From Clostridioides difficile_D (GTDB lineage: Bacteria; Bacillota; Clostridia; Peptostreptococcales; Peptostreptococcaceae): a stretch of 64,000 nucleotides of DNA. The translations under genes and the position numbers were made by a program. Where the stretch lies: assembly GCA_945861085.1 (NCBI GenBank), contig OX244046.1, positions 4,030,001 to 4,094,000 of the forward strand, read 5' to 3'. The notes beneath the pieces are model-generated. The model did no database searches. It was given only the letters and a program-made list of their open reading frames with translations, and was not told the origin of the DNA. This document shows positions 1 through 8,276 of the stretch, piece after piece (the stretch's first letter is position 1; each line of letters starts with the position of its first letter).

Positions 1-1046
1 TTCTCCATTGTGAATATAGTAAAATCACCTTCTCCACCAACTTTTATTCTACCTTTACTTCCATGTAAATCGAAAATTTTTGTTGGATATTCAGTTACTT
101 TTTCTATACATGTTTCTAAAGGTATTCCAAGTTCCATAATTTTATTTATAACATTTAAAAGAGAATAATTTACGTCTTTCATATTTTTTATATGCATATC
201 AGTACTTATTAAGTCTGGTTCTAACCCTTGTTTTATTGCTTTTTTAAAAATTTCAAAATCAAACTGGTCTAATCCATGGCACACATCAAACAAAACACCT
301 CTATTCTTTGCATTTATTACCGATTCTCTTAATGCTCCAGATTCGTCAAATATTCCATTTGTACTATTTCCATATACAGGTGTAACCACATCTCCTTTTC
401 CCAGAATATTCATTACTCCATCTATATATGATGGATGCTCACCTATATATACCACTAATGGTAAATTTAATTTTTTCGCAACTTGCTTTGATTTCTTAAT
501 TATATCTATACTATTTTCATTAGATTGAAATTTACTTGCTTTTACTTTTATACCCTTTATCTTTTCTGTATTTTTTTCTACAACAGACTCAACATTATCA
601 AAATTTATAACATCTAAAGAAGTTGATTCATTCAATATATTTAGTCCCTCATTTGTTACATTTAAAAACGAATATACTTCCGTTTTACACTCATCCATAT
701 ACTTCTTCTTAAAATCATAGTAATTTAAAGGACCAGCTGTACCTGCATCAAATATAACTGTTGAACCTTTTTCAATTCCAATTGAATCAGAATCCATACC
801 TGTAGGTAATTTTCTCTTATAACAATGGGTGTGAACATCTATAAATCCAGGAGCAATATACATGTTATCAGCATTTATTATCTCGAACTCTTTATTTGTA
901 AGTAATTTTTCTTTTCTTATTTTTTCTTTAAGGTTCAATCCAATAGCATATATTTTACCATGCAAAACCAAGATATCTTTTTTTTCAAATTTGATACCAT
1001 CTGTTGGAGATATTATTGTCCCATTTCTTATAAGTAAATTTTTCAT
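1..1046 (-). CDS. Amidohydrolase/deacetylase, COG3964-like (3' end outside window)
   Basis: Reading the minus strand from an ATG at 1046 gives an uninterrupted frame of 348 codons that leaves the window at base 1, so the C-terminus is missing. The N-terminus has the amidohydrolase metal motif (FIDVHTHCY) after a short beta-sandwich-like segment. Later segments DAGTAG, GIKVKAS (candidate carboxylated lysine region) and DVCHG match, in order, the amidohydrolase at 39095-40228 in this window, so the two are paralogues. Family members hydrolyse amides or N-acetyl groups on small substrates in the cytoplasm. An AGGATGTG ribosome site precedes the start. Substrate unknown; its downstream neighbours are not visible. 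Confidence 0.8.
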   Translation of the reverse strand, partial: MKNLLIRNGTIISPTDGIKFEKKDILVLHGKIYAIGLNLKEKIRKEKLLTNKEFEIINADNMYIAPGFIDVHTHCYKRKLPTGMDSDSIGIEKGSTVIFDAGTAGPLNYYDFKKKYMDECKTEVYSFLNVTNEGLNILNESTSLDVINFDNVESVVEKNTEKIKGIKVKASKFQSNENSIDIIKKSKQVAKKLNLPLVVYIGEHPSYIDGVMNILGKGDVVTPVYGNSTNGIFDESGALRESVINAKNRGVLFDVCHGLDQFDFEIFKKAIKQGLEPDLISTDMHIKNMKDVNYSLLNVINKIMELGIPLETCIEKVTEYPTKIFDLHGSKGRIKVGGEGDFTIFTME

Positions 1047-1186
1047 TTATTCCACATCCTAATTACAATATAATTTCTCTAATAGTTTTATTACATAAAT
1101 AAAATAAGTCTAAAAATAAAAATATTTTAGACTTATTCACTATATTATACTATATTCATTATCTTAAATTAAATAAAAACTTTAAT

Positions 1187-2104
1187 TTACTTTAAGAAGC
1201 AATTAAGTATTTGTTGCTCCGCTTCTTCTTCAGTAAGACCTAATGTCATCATCTTTAGTATTTGGTCTCCTGCAATCTTTCCAATTGCTGCTTCATGTAC
1301 TAAAAGAGCATCTGGATGGTTTGCAGCAATTTCAGGTATAGCGCTAATTTGAGAATTTCCCATAATTATTGAGTCACATTGAACATGTGCAGAACAAAGA
1401 GAATCCCCAATAACGCAAGGATTAAACTTTTGTTTAGAATTATCTTGCCCAACTGTACGAGAAACTACTTGAGCAGAAGAGTTTTCTCCTTCTAATATAA
1501 CTTTCATATTAGATTCTGCAACTTGATTACCATGAGTTAATAATTTCTCAAATATGACTATTTTAGCTCCTTTTCCTAGGTTAGCATCCATTTCCCTTTT
1601 AGTTGAATCTACACCTTTAATTTGAATTGTTTCCATCTCACAATATGAATCTTCATCCATATTAACAATAGTAACTGGATTTAAAATTCTCTTTCCTTCT
1701 CCATCACCTTCACCATAATGTTTTTCTACATATTTTAAACGAGCTCCTTTACGTAAGAAAAATCTATGTATCCCATTATGTTCACTATCATCACAACCAC
1801 AGTTATGTATACCACACCCAGCAATTATAACAACATCTGCATTTTCTCCAATTTCAAAATCATTATAAACCATGTCCTGTACCCCAGCTTCAGTTACTAT
1901 TACTGGTATATGTACATTTTCTCCTTTTATATTTGGTTTTACTATAATATCAATTCCAGGTTTATCAGTTTTAGGAACTATAGTTACATTTTCAGTTGAA
2001 TGTCTCTCTATTCCTTGCCCATTTTTACGTATATTGTATGCTCCTAATGGAGTTCCACGAAGTTCAGCAACTTTTTCTAAAAGATTTAAATCTATTTTGT
2101 TCAT
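1187..2104 (-). CDS. SufB/SufD-family Fe-S assembly scaffold (SmsB-like)
   Basis: The 305-residue protein is a short SufB/SufD family member. The C-terminal half has the family's beta-helix core and ends with the typical pattern of HPDALLVHEAAIGKI followed by a helical tail (LGLTEEEAEQQILNCFLK). A Cys/His-rich stretch, GCGIHNCGCDDSEHNGIHRF, lies near residues 95-115 and could bind a cluster or metal. It starts 21 bases after the SufC-like ATPase with an AGGAAGG ribosome site, so the pair is one operon. No cysteine desulfurase, SufU or second SufB/D gene is present, which fits the minimal two-gene 'SMS' type of SUF machinery rather than the canonical sufCBDSU operon. Confidence 0.85.
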   Translation of the reverse strand: MNKIDLNLLEKVAELRGTPLGAYNIRKNGQGIERHSTENVTIVPKTDKPGIDIIVKPNIKGENVHIPVIVTEAGVQDMVYNDFEIGENADVVIIAGCGIHNCGCDDSEHNGIHRFFLRKGARLKYVEKHYGEGDGEGKRILNPVTIVNMDEDSYCEMETIQIKGVDSTKREMDANLGKGAKIVIFEKLLTHGNQVAESNMKVILEGENSSAQVVSRTVGQDNSKQKFNPCVIGDSLCSAHVQCDSIIMGNSQISAIPEIAANHPDALLVHEAAIGKIAGDQILKMMTLGLTEEEAEQQILNCFLK

Positions 2105-2125
2105 TTAATTTGCCTTCCTTTCTAA

Positions 2126-2854
2126 TTAATTCATATCTTTCATTAATTCACAACTTGAATTAACTTGGCACATGATTTCAGGTAATATAGTATCTTTTGT
2201 TCCATGGCTTTTTACTGAACCATCTTGTAGAACAATTATTTCATCGGCTAACTCTAATATTCTTTCTTGGTGAGAAATTATAATTATAGTCTGGTCAGAC
2301 TCTTCATGTATTTTTTTAAAACTTTCATTGAGCTTTCCAAAACTCCAAAGGTCTATTCCTGCTTCAGGTTCATCAAATATAGAAATCTTTAAATCTCTAG
2401 CAAAAAGAGTTGCTATCTCGATTCTTTTCATTTCTCCCCCAGAAAGAGAGTTATCAACTTCACGATTTAAATAGTCTTTTGAGCACAATCCAACATCTGT
2501 AAGATATTGACAACATACATCAGTAGACAAGGGTTTTCCATGAGCAAGTGTAAGTAGATTTTCAACTGTCATACCTTTTATTCTTGGTGGTTGTTGAAAT
2601 GCATATCCTATTCCTTTTTTTGCTCTTTCTGTAATACTAAGATTTGTTATATCTTCTCCATCTAAAATTATCTGACCACTAGTGGCTTTTTCAATTCCCA
2701 TAATAAGTTTAGCAATTGTAGATTTTCCTCCACCATTTGGACCTGTGATAACAATAAGTTTTCCTTTTTCAAATGAAAGGCTAACATTATTTATTATTCC
2801 TAGCTCCTCATTGTTAGACTCAACATTAAAGGAAAGATTTTTTATTTCAAGCAT
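2126..2854 (-). CDS. SufC-like ABC ATPase (SmsC-like)
   Basis: The 242-residue protein is a single ABC nucleotide-binding domain of the SufC type. Walker A is GPNGGGKST (about residues 38-46), the Q-loop is AFQQPP, the signature is LSGGEMKR and Walker B is ISIFDEPEAGID, followed by the switch histidine in IIISHQ. SufC energises Fe-S cluster assembly on SufB/SufD scaffolds in the cytoplasm, and the next gene is exactly such a scaffold. The start is supported by AGAGGGG a few bases upstream. No membrane partner is encoded nearby, which argues against a transporter role. Confidence 0.88.
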   Translation of the reverse strand: MLEIKNLSFNVESNNEELGIINNVSLSFEKGKLIVITGPNGGGKSTIAKLIMGIEKATSGQIILDGEDITNLSITERAKKGIGYAFQQPPRIKGMTVENLLTLAHGKPLSTDVCCQYLTDVGLCSKDYLNREVDNSLSGGEMKRIEIATLFARDLKISIFDEPEAGIDLWSFGKLNESFKKIHEESDQTIIIISHQERILELADEIIVLQDGSVKSHGTKDTILPEIMCQVNSSCELMKDMN

Positions 2855-2963
2855 AATACCCCTCTTTTCTGTAAAATATTACATTAATATCCATTCTTTT
2901 ATTATATCAGTACTTTTTATATATCAGCAACTCTCAGGAGATAAAATATGTATTTAAAAATAA

Positions 2964-2994
2964 AAGAGATGAGTTTTACACTAACCCATCTCAA
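2964..2994 (-). terminator. Rho-independent terminator after the 72-residue-class small gene
   Basis: On the minus strand a GAGATGGGTT / AACTCATCTC stem (one G-U pair) is followed by TTTTATTTTT. It lies just downstream of the small gene ending at 3030. Confidence 0.75.
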
Positions 2995-3029
2995 AAATTT
3001 AGTATTATCAAATTATATGTATTTAAGAA

Positions 3030-3230
3030 TTAACCTTCTATATACTCTAGTATTATTTTTTGATTATCTTTTAACATAATCTCTTCTTTTTTAGATTCTA
3101 TTCCATTCTTTTTTATCTTTACCTCAGCCACAAAAGCATCATTGCCTTCAACCATTTCTAATAGTTCATAAGCTTTTTTGCGTCCTATTTTAGTTGCTAT
3201 ATCTTTTAGTACTGCCATTTTCTTAAACAT
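3030..3230 (-). CDS. Small conserved-looking hypothetical protein, 66 aa
   Basis: I do not recognise this protein. The start is the ATG at 3230 (MFKKMAVLKD), not an upstream in-frame TTG/GTG, because AGAGGTGAT sits 5-10 bases before it. The protein is lysine/glutamate-rich, has no membrane segment or cysteine, and is predicted to be a small cytoplasmic alpha/beta protein (KKAYELLEMVEGNDAFVAEVKIKKNG). It has its own terminator and about 100 bases of upstream DNA, so it is probably monocistronic. Clean ribosome site and terminator make it a real gene; function unknown. Confidence 0.7.
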   Translation of the reverse strand: MFKKMAVLKDIATKIGRKKAYELLEMVEGNDAFVAEVKIKKNGIESKKEEIMLKDNQKIILEYIEG

Positions 3231-3354
3231 TTTATCACCTCTACTCAAAATTTACAATTGATTTTTAATTATATAACTCTAGTCTTATACTAGTTTATAA
3301 TAATTATTGTCTCTAATTATATCAGATATTGAGTAAATTTAATACTTTGTAAAA

Positions 3355-3735
3355 TTATTTATCCTCTCTAACCAAATAATCATTTCCATCTTGGTCTTTA
3401 AAAGAAAACATTCTTCCATAAGGCATTTCCATTAATTCCCCAACTTCAACCTCGTTATTCGCCATTTGTTCATAAGTACCATTAATATCTCTTGTACTTA
3501 AAATTATTGATGGATGAGATATGTCTATTTCTTTATTTTGCTTCATCATTAAACTTTTATCATATAATACAAATGTTGTAAATTCATTTTTACTTGGTGC
3601 TACTTCTATCCATTTCATATTTGGACCCATTTCCTTTTCATAAGTCACCACAAAGTTCAATTTTTCTGTCCAAAACAATTTTGCATCTTCTTGATTATTT
3701 ACATAGAGAGTTATTTTTCCTATTTTATTTATCAT
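3355..3735 (-). CDS. VOC-superfamily (glyoxalase/bleomycin-resistance fold) protein
   Basis: The start is the ATG at 3735 (MINKIGKITLY), eight bases after AAAGGTGG; the longer frame would begin with a GTG inside that ribosome site. The 126-residue protein has the paired beta-alpha-beta-beta-beta modules of VOC proteins: opening GKITLYVNNQEDAKLFWTEK, central IILSTRDINGTYEQM, and the C-terminal MPYGRMFSFKDQDGNDYLV that typically carries a metal-binding glutamate or aspartate. Family members include lyases, dioxygenases and small-molecule binding resistance proteins. The context (single gene next to a MATE exporter) fits stress or resistance but does not fix the substrate. Confidence 0.8.
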   Translation of the reverse strand: MINKIGKITLYVNNQEDAKLFWTEKLNFVVTYEKEMGPNMKWIEVAPSKNEFTTFVLYDKSLMMKQNKEIDISHPSIILSTRDINGTYEQMANNEVEVGELMEMPYGRMFSFKDQDGNDYLVREDK

Positions 3736-3956
3736 AACAATACCCACCTTTATTATTAAATAAATACCTAATATTTTTTATATTTAATAATATACCCATA
3801 TATATTATTTTCTATAGATATATATTTCTAATATTTATCGCCAAATTATGTAATTCTCCACAATATATAATTTATAGTATCCATATTATTATAGACTTTA
3901 TTTATGTAATTTAATCAGTTTATATATCACACTTATAATTATGATAATATCTACAT

Positions 3957-4003
3957 AAAAAATCACTCCTAAATAGAGTTTTCTATCCAAGAATGATTTT
4001 ATA
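3957..4003 (-). terminator. Terminator of the MATE gene
   Basis: Minus-strand AAATCATTCT pairs with AGGAGTGATTT around an inner GATAGA/TCTAT stem, followed by six T residues; it begins just after the stop codon of the MATE gene. Confidence 0.8.
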
Positions 4004-4007
4004 TATT

Positions 4008-5366
4008 CTATGCAACTTTGTGTTTTAGCCACTTTGTTCCTCTTAATCTTAAGCAATATAAAGTCCCTCTAACAAGCCAATCTGTATACATACCTATCCA
4101 AATTCCTAGCACTCCAAATTCTAATACAACCCCCAGTACGTAACCTGTAAAAATTCTAAAAATCCACATACCTATTACAGCAGTCATCATTGTATATCGA
4201 GTATCACCAGCTCCTTTTAGACCTGCTGACAATACAAAGGATATAGGCCATATTACCATAGCTAAACAATCACTTCGAATCAATTGTGTTGATATGTTAA
4301 TTACACTAGCATTTTGAGTATACATACTTGAAATCCATGGTGCAATTGGTATAAATATAGCTCCTACCACAAATAAACAAATTGTTGCAAATTTAGTTAA
4401 ATATAATAAAGTACTCTTAGCGCCTTTAATATCTCCACGTCCTATATATTGACCTACCAAAGTTGTAGCAGACAAAGCTAAAGCATTCCCAATTACATTT
4501 ATGATAGATGCAATTGACATTCCTATAGCATTGGATGCAATTGCTGATGTTCCCATAGTAACTATAAATACTTGAACAATCAATTTCCCTGCATTAAAAA
4601 GTAATTGTTCAACTCCTGCTGGTATCCCTATATTAAATATAGACTTTTGAATTTCAACATCAATCTTAAATGGAAATATTTTATCTATAGATATAAATTC
4701 GTTTCCTTTAAATAAAGCTCTCACAATGACTATACATCCAATTATTCTGGCTATAGCTATAGACATAGCTGCACCTGTTATACCATAAGATGGTGTTTGT
4801 AGATTTAGTCCTAGATAGCTTAAATCAATACCATATATAAGTATATATCCTAATGTTACATTTACTATATTCATAAACATAGTCACATACATAGGTTTCT
4901 TTACATCTCCACACCCTCTTAGAATACCATTTGCTATTTGTTGCGTAGCAATAAATGGATATGTGAATAATGTAAACTCTATGTATAATTTCGCATTTGA
5001 TTTTACCAATTCTTCTGCTGAACCATAAAACAAATTGATTACACCTGTTCTAAAAATCCACATTAATATTGTTATTGTAAATGATAATATTACTCCAGAT
5101 ACTAGAGCCTGCTTAATAGTTTCATTCACCTTCTCATTATCTTTTTTCCCTATTTGTTGAGCCACAACAACAGTAGCCCCAACAGATAATGCAGCAAATA
5201 CAGATATAAATATATTGTTTATTGAATCAACCATTCCAACTGCAGATACAGCTTCTTCCCCAATATGACCTGCCATCATTGTATTAAATACCCCTAAAAG
5301 CATGACAAATGTCTGCTCTATCATTATAGGAATTGCTAATTTTATAACATTTTTCCTTATAAACAT
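4008..5366 (-). CDS. MATE-family multidrug/Na+ efflux transporter
   Basis: The 452-residue protein has about twelve hydrophobic segments in two homologous halves, as expected for MATE transporters. Family marks include the N-terminal IPIMIEQTFVMLLGVFNTMMAGHIGEEAVSAVG region, GCGDVKKPMY in the first half and LKGAGDTRYTMM in the second. It sits in the cytoplasmic membrane and is expected to export cationic drugs or metabolites using a Na+ or H+ gradient. It is monocistronic, with AGAGGAA before the ATG and a terminator after the stop. The substrate cannot be predicted from sequence. Confidence 0.93.
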   Translation of the reverse strand: MFIRKNVIKLAIPIMIEQTFVMLLGVFNTMMAGHIGEEAVSAVGMVDSINNIFISVFAALSVGATVVVAQQIGKKDNEKVNETIKQALVSGVILSFTITILMWIFRTGVINLFYGSAEELVKSNAKLYIEFTLFTYPFIATQQIANGILRGCGDVKKPMYVTMFMNIVNVTLGYILIYGIDLSYLGLNLQTPSYGITGAAMSIAIARIIGCIVIVRALFKGNEFISIDKIFPFKIDVEIQKSIFNIGIPAGVEQLLFNAGKLIVQVFIVTMGTSAIASNAIGMSIASIINVIGNALALSATTLVGQYIGRGDIKGAKSTLLYLTKFATICLFVVGAIFIPIAPWISSMYTQNASVINISTQLIRSDCLAMVIWPISFVLSAGLKGAGDTRYTMMTAVIGMWIFRIFTGYVLGVVLEFGVLGIWIGMYTDWLVRGTLYCLRLRGTKWLKHKVA

Positions 5367-5821
5367 CCCTATTCCTCTTTTCCCTCTTTATATAAATTTA
5401 AATTTTAATTAGTTTATCTAACTGTAAATTGGCAATGCAAAATTTAGAATTGTATTTTCAACATTATAATATACTGTACTCAAATAATATAAATCTTTTT
5501 AATATTATTTGAACACAGTACATCTTTATAATCATTTTATGTTTATTATTTTTTATGGATACTACATTTTAAACATTTATTAATTTAATATAAATATTTT
5601 CAACTATTATTAAGAATAGCTATATTTCGTTAATATTGTATCACTATTGTGTAGCAATAACAATAAGCATATCTTAATATATTTATCTATTTTCTATAAT
5701 ATTATTTAATTATTCAAAACTTAACTATTTCTTCAATATATAAAATCTTATACTATATATGTAACAAAATCACATCAATTTAAATATTGTATTTTATAGA
5801 CTAATTTTAGGATGTGATAAT
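5367..5821. other. Intergenic region with one stem-loop
   Basis: This 455-base AT-rich gap contains the divergent promoters of the MATE gene and the 5822 gene. The only clear structure is a stem-loop at 5472-5520 (TACTGT...ACAGTA outer arms, CAAATAATAT...ATATTATTTG inner arms). I see no coding sequence in it. Confidence 0.5.
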
Positions 5822-6274
5822 TTGGTTAATTTAAATGCAAATAATCTAAATGTAAATATGGTTTATCCTATTTCTTCCACAGCACCCATACGTTTCAGAA
5901 GATATACTGTTTCATATTTAGAAAACATGGAAAATATTTATTTAACTATAGCAACATACTTTGATACAATTGGTTTAGGTACAATGAATATCGACAAAGT
6001 TTATGGTCAATGGGCTTGGTTCATTGATAATATATATGACTTGAATCTATTTGTTTTTGTAGGAAATTATCCTTATCAAATTGCTAAAAATAGATATGAC
6101 ACATTTGTAGATATTTTACCAGTAGCTATTACTTCTATTGTCAATGGAGATAGAATATTTTTAGCTTCAAATCCTTGTTTATTGAATTCAAAAATTACAG
6201 TTAGATTTATATCCAGCCATCCTACGCTTAATAGAACAGTTGATTATGGCAGTATTAGAGATTTTATTTTTTAA
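5822..6274 (+). CDS. Hypothetical protein, 150 aa
   Basis: I do not recognise this protein. It begins with TTG at 5822, eight bases after AGGATGTG. It has no signal peptide or long membrane segment; aromatic residues are frequent (YGQWAWFIDNIYDL, FVFVGNYPYQIAKNRYDTF) and the pattern of short beta strands suggests a compact all-beta or alpha/beta domain. It is the only plus-strand gene in the first 30 kb, flanked by genes pointing away or toward it, and is followed by a 13-base inverted repeat. Codon use resembles its neighbours. A real gene by frame length and ribosome site, but of unknown role. Confidence 0.6.
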   Translation: MVNLNANNLNVNMVYPISSTAPIRFRRYTVSYLENMENIYLTIATYFDTIGLGTMNIDKVYGQWAWFIDNIYDLNLFVFVGNYPYQIAKNRYDTFVDILPVAITSIVNGDRIFLASNPCLLNSKITVRFISSHPTLNRTVDYGSIRDFIF

Positions 6275-6281
6275 CACTATA

Positions 6282-6361
6282 ACATGATGTGCTATTAAAA
6301 AACACCATAAATTTAATGGTATTATTAAATAGTTATAATATTTTTAGTTAGCACATCATGT
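6282..6361. repeat. 13-bp perfect inverted repeat between convergent genes
   Basis: ACATGATGTGCTA (6282-6294) recurs as its reverse complement at 6349-6361, with a smaller ACCA...TGGT pairing inside. It lies between the converging 5822 and 6432 genes and may be a bidirectional terminator with an unusually long loop. Confidence 0.6.
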
Positions 6362-6431
6362 CTATCTATTACAAATTCATAATATTATTTTAGTTAAGAT
6401 AAATATTATATGTTTAGTTACTTATATATTC

Positions 6432-7049
6432 TTATTTACCTATCTTCTCGGTTCTATATCCTATTTCTTTATTGGCTAACTTATATCCTTCCTGTATCAT
6501 TTCTTCTCTTGTTAATGCACTACCTAATAAATTATCAATGCTCAATTGTTTTCTATCACTAAAATACTTGTCTAGCAATGATTCTTCTATGTCTTCCTGA
6601 TATGCCAAATTCCCTTCATGCATTATATATTTTACATTAAATCCCTCTTTATTTAATACTTTTCCCACCAAAATACTTCTGTGGCATCTTATAGGTTCTT
6701 GCATAGCACCCAATAAGACTATCTTATAACCCATTTGACATCCTTTTTTTAATCTTTCTATTCCTTTTAAAAATATATCTTCATTTGCCACCTTCTCAAA
6801 ATCTGCATAACCTTCTTGTGTATATACATTCTTATTGGCTCTTTTTGCTCCAAATTCTTTTCCCATGTATATATATACAAATCCAGAATTTCTAAGAGAT
6901 TCGTTGAATACCTCTCTATTGTATTGAATATTATATTTAGAATATGGAGTTTCTCTAATGTCAACTACACAATTTATATTATATTTTTTTATCATATTAA
7001 TAAGCTTATCAAATGGATAGTTTGAGTGTCCTATTGCGAATATTTCCAT
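6432..7049 (-). CDS. DUF488-family protein
   Basis: The 205-residue protein opens with the family motif FAIGHSNYPFDKLINMI and continues with VVDIRETPYSKYN, the hallmark of DUF488. A later IVLLGAMQEPIRCHRSILV contains the conserved Cys-His-Arg cluster of the family. DUF488 proteins are cytoplasmic, of uncertain biochemical function, and often occur near DNA repair or stress genes. The ATG is preceded by AGGAGG. Length is within the usual range for the longer DUF488 subgroup; there is no domain fusion. Confidence 0.85.
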   Translation of the reverse strand: MEIFAIGHSNYPFDKLINMIKKYNINCVVDIRETPYSKYNIQYNREVFNESLRNSGFVYIYMGKEFGAKRANKNVYTQEGYADFEKVANEDIFLKGIERLKKGCQMGYKIVLLGAMQEPIRCHRSILVGKVLNKEGFNVKYIMHEGNLAYQEDIEESLLDKYFSDRKQLSIDNLLGSALTREEMIQEGYKLANKEIGYRTEKIGK

Positions 7050-7304
7050 GAAAATACCTCCTATTCTTTAAAATCAGTATCTATTTATATATACCCGATT
7101 TCTTTAAAAACAAATAAAGTATTACTTTAAATACTTTATATATGTTTTAATTGATAATTTATATTTTTCTACTTTATATCCTTAACGAAAATATACAACT
7201 TTATATATAAAATATCAATATTTATGTATATTTTGTATATTAAATACAATTATTTATAAATTTTTTAATAAAAATTCATAAATAAGACATTTCTAGTGGA
7301 TTCT

Positions 7305-7362
7305 AAGAATAAAAAAAGAAGTTCTATCTCATTAATTAGATAAAGCTTCTTTTTTTATTCTT
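7305..7362. terminator. Bidirectional terminator after the MerR gene
   Basis: A 17-base A-rich arm ending GAAG at 7321 pairs perfectly with a T-rich arm starting CTTC at 7346, around an inner TATCT/AGATA stem. The stem has T runs on both strands, so it can work in both directions; it lies between the DUF488 promoter and the MerR stop. Confidence 0.75.
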
Positions 7363-7382
7363 ATTTATACTTTGTAAACCTA

Positions 7383-8195
7383 TTATAATGCACGTTTCAC
7401 TGGTATCTGAACTTCTGTTAGCCAATCTTCTTCATGCTCTTTATTCCATATACCATCTATATAAGATTCTCTAGGATTTCCAATCACTTCATATTTATTA
7501 TCCTCTATCCATTTAAATACATCTGCATAAGTTTTTCCTAATGTTGAATATGGACCATTGTGTAATATACAAACTGCATTTTCGATTTCATCTAATTCTT
7601 TGAATTTTAATATATCTGTGTCTTCTTTTAAGTCATTTATAGCTTGACACATCTCAACATCCATATTGGTCTCTCTATATTCACCATCATGATATATATT
7701 GAAACAATAATCTGGAACTGCACATTCACACCCCGTTTTCATCATTTCTTCAGCCATTACATTTGGAAATAAATTGAAAAGTTCATCATACCCCTTTAAT
7801 ACTTTTCTCATAGAAGCAACTTTAACTTTTGGTAAAGACTTAATAATTACATCATTCATATTGACTTCTCCTTTCAAATTCATAAGGTAGTTACGTAGTT
7901 TAATAAGCTTATATTCTTCACTTTTAATTACATCTAACATTTCTTTTTCTTTATTCATTAAAATATTTTCAACCTCTTCAGGATTTTCTACAGCTTTTTT
8001 TATATCAGCTAACGATAAACCCATTTGTTTTAAAGTTATTATCTGATGTAATTTAGGTAATTGCTCCGTTGTATAATACCTATATTTTGTAAATTCATCT
8101 ACATATTCTGGTTTTAACAATCCTATATCTTCATAATACCTTAATGTCTTTGTAGTTATTTTATTTATTTTAGAAAACATTCCTATAGAAAACAT
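7383..8195 (-). CDS. MerR-family regulator with GyrI-like effector domain
   Basis: Residues 1-70 form a MerR winged helix-turn-helix (MFSIGMFSKINKITTKTLRYYEDIGLLKPEYVD, then YYTTEQL and LKQMGLSLADIKKA). A coiled-coil linker follows, and residues about 115-270 form a GyrI/BmrR-like effector-binding domain (VKVASMRKVLKGYDEL; HNGPYSTLGKTYADVFKWIEDN; ending VQIPV). Such proteins bind cationic or aromatic drugs and activate promoters with a 19-20 bp spacer. Exactly such a promoter lies directly upstream (8229-8259), so the gene is probably autoregulated. AGGTGATGAG precedes the ATG. Confidence 0.9.
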   Translation of the reverse strand: MFSIGMFSKINKITTKTLRYYEDIGLLKPEYVDEFTKYRYYTTEQLPKLHQIITLKQMGLSLADIKKAVENPEEVENILMNKEKEMLDVIKSEEYKLIKLRNYLMNLKGEVNMNDVIIKSLPKVKVASMRKVLKGYDELFNLFPNVMAEEMMKTGCECAVPDYCFNIYHDGEYRETNMDVEMCQAINDLKEDTDILKFKELDEIENAVCILHNGPYSTLGKTYADVFKWIEDNKYEVIGNPRESYIDGIWNKEHEEDWLTEVQIPVKRAL

Positions 8196-8228
8196 CTCAT
8201 CACCTGCGCATTAGATTTGATTAATTTA

Positions 8229-8259
8229 AGTTTAAACTTTCCCCTTAGGTTAAAGTCAA
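8229..8259 (-). promoter_or_regulatory. MerR-type promoter with 19-bp spacer and dyad operator
   Basis: On the minus strand TTGACT (8259-8254) and TAAACT (8234-8229) are separated by 19 bases. The spacer region 8236-8256 is an imperfect dyad with ACTTT...AAAGT ends and CC...GG inside. This is the standard architecture of MerR-controlled promoters; the next gene downstream is the MerR gene itself. Confidence 0.75.
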
Positions 8260-8276
8260 TACAAAATAAATTATAA

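Noticed and set aside
1766..1999. Plus-strand open frames opposite SufB, MATE, TnpB and other minus-strand genes
   Set aside because: They are mirror frames of strong minus-strand genes, with no ribosome site and atypical residue use.
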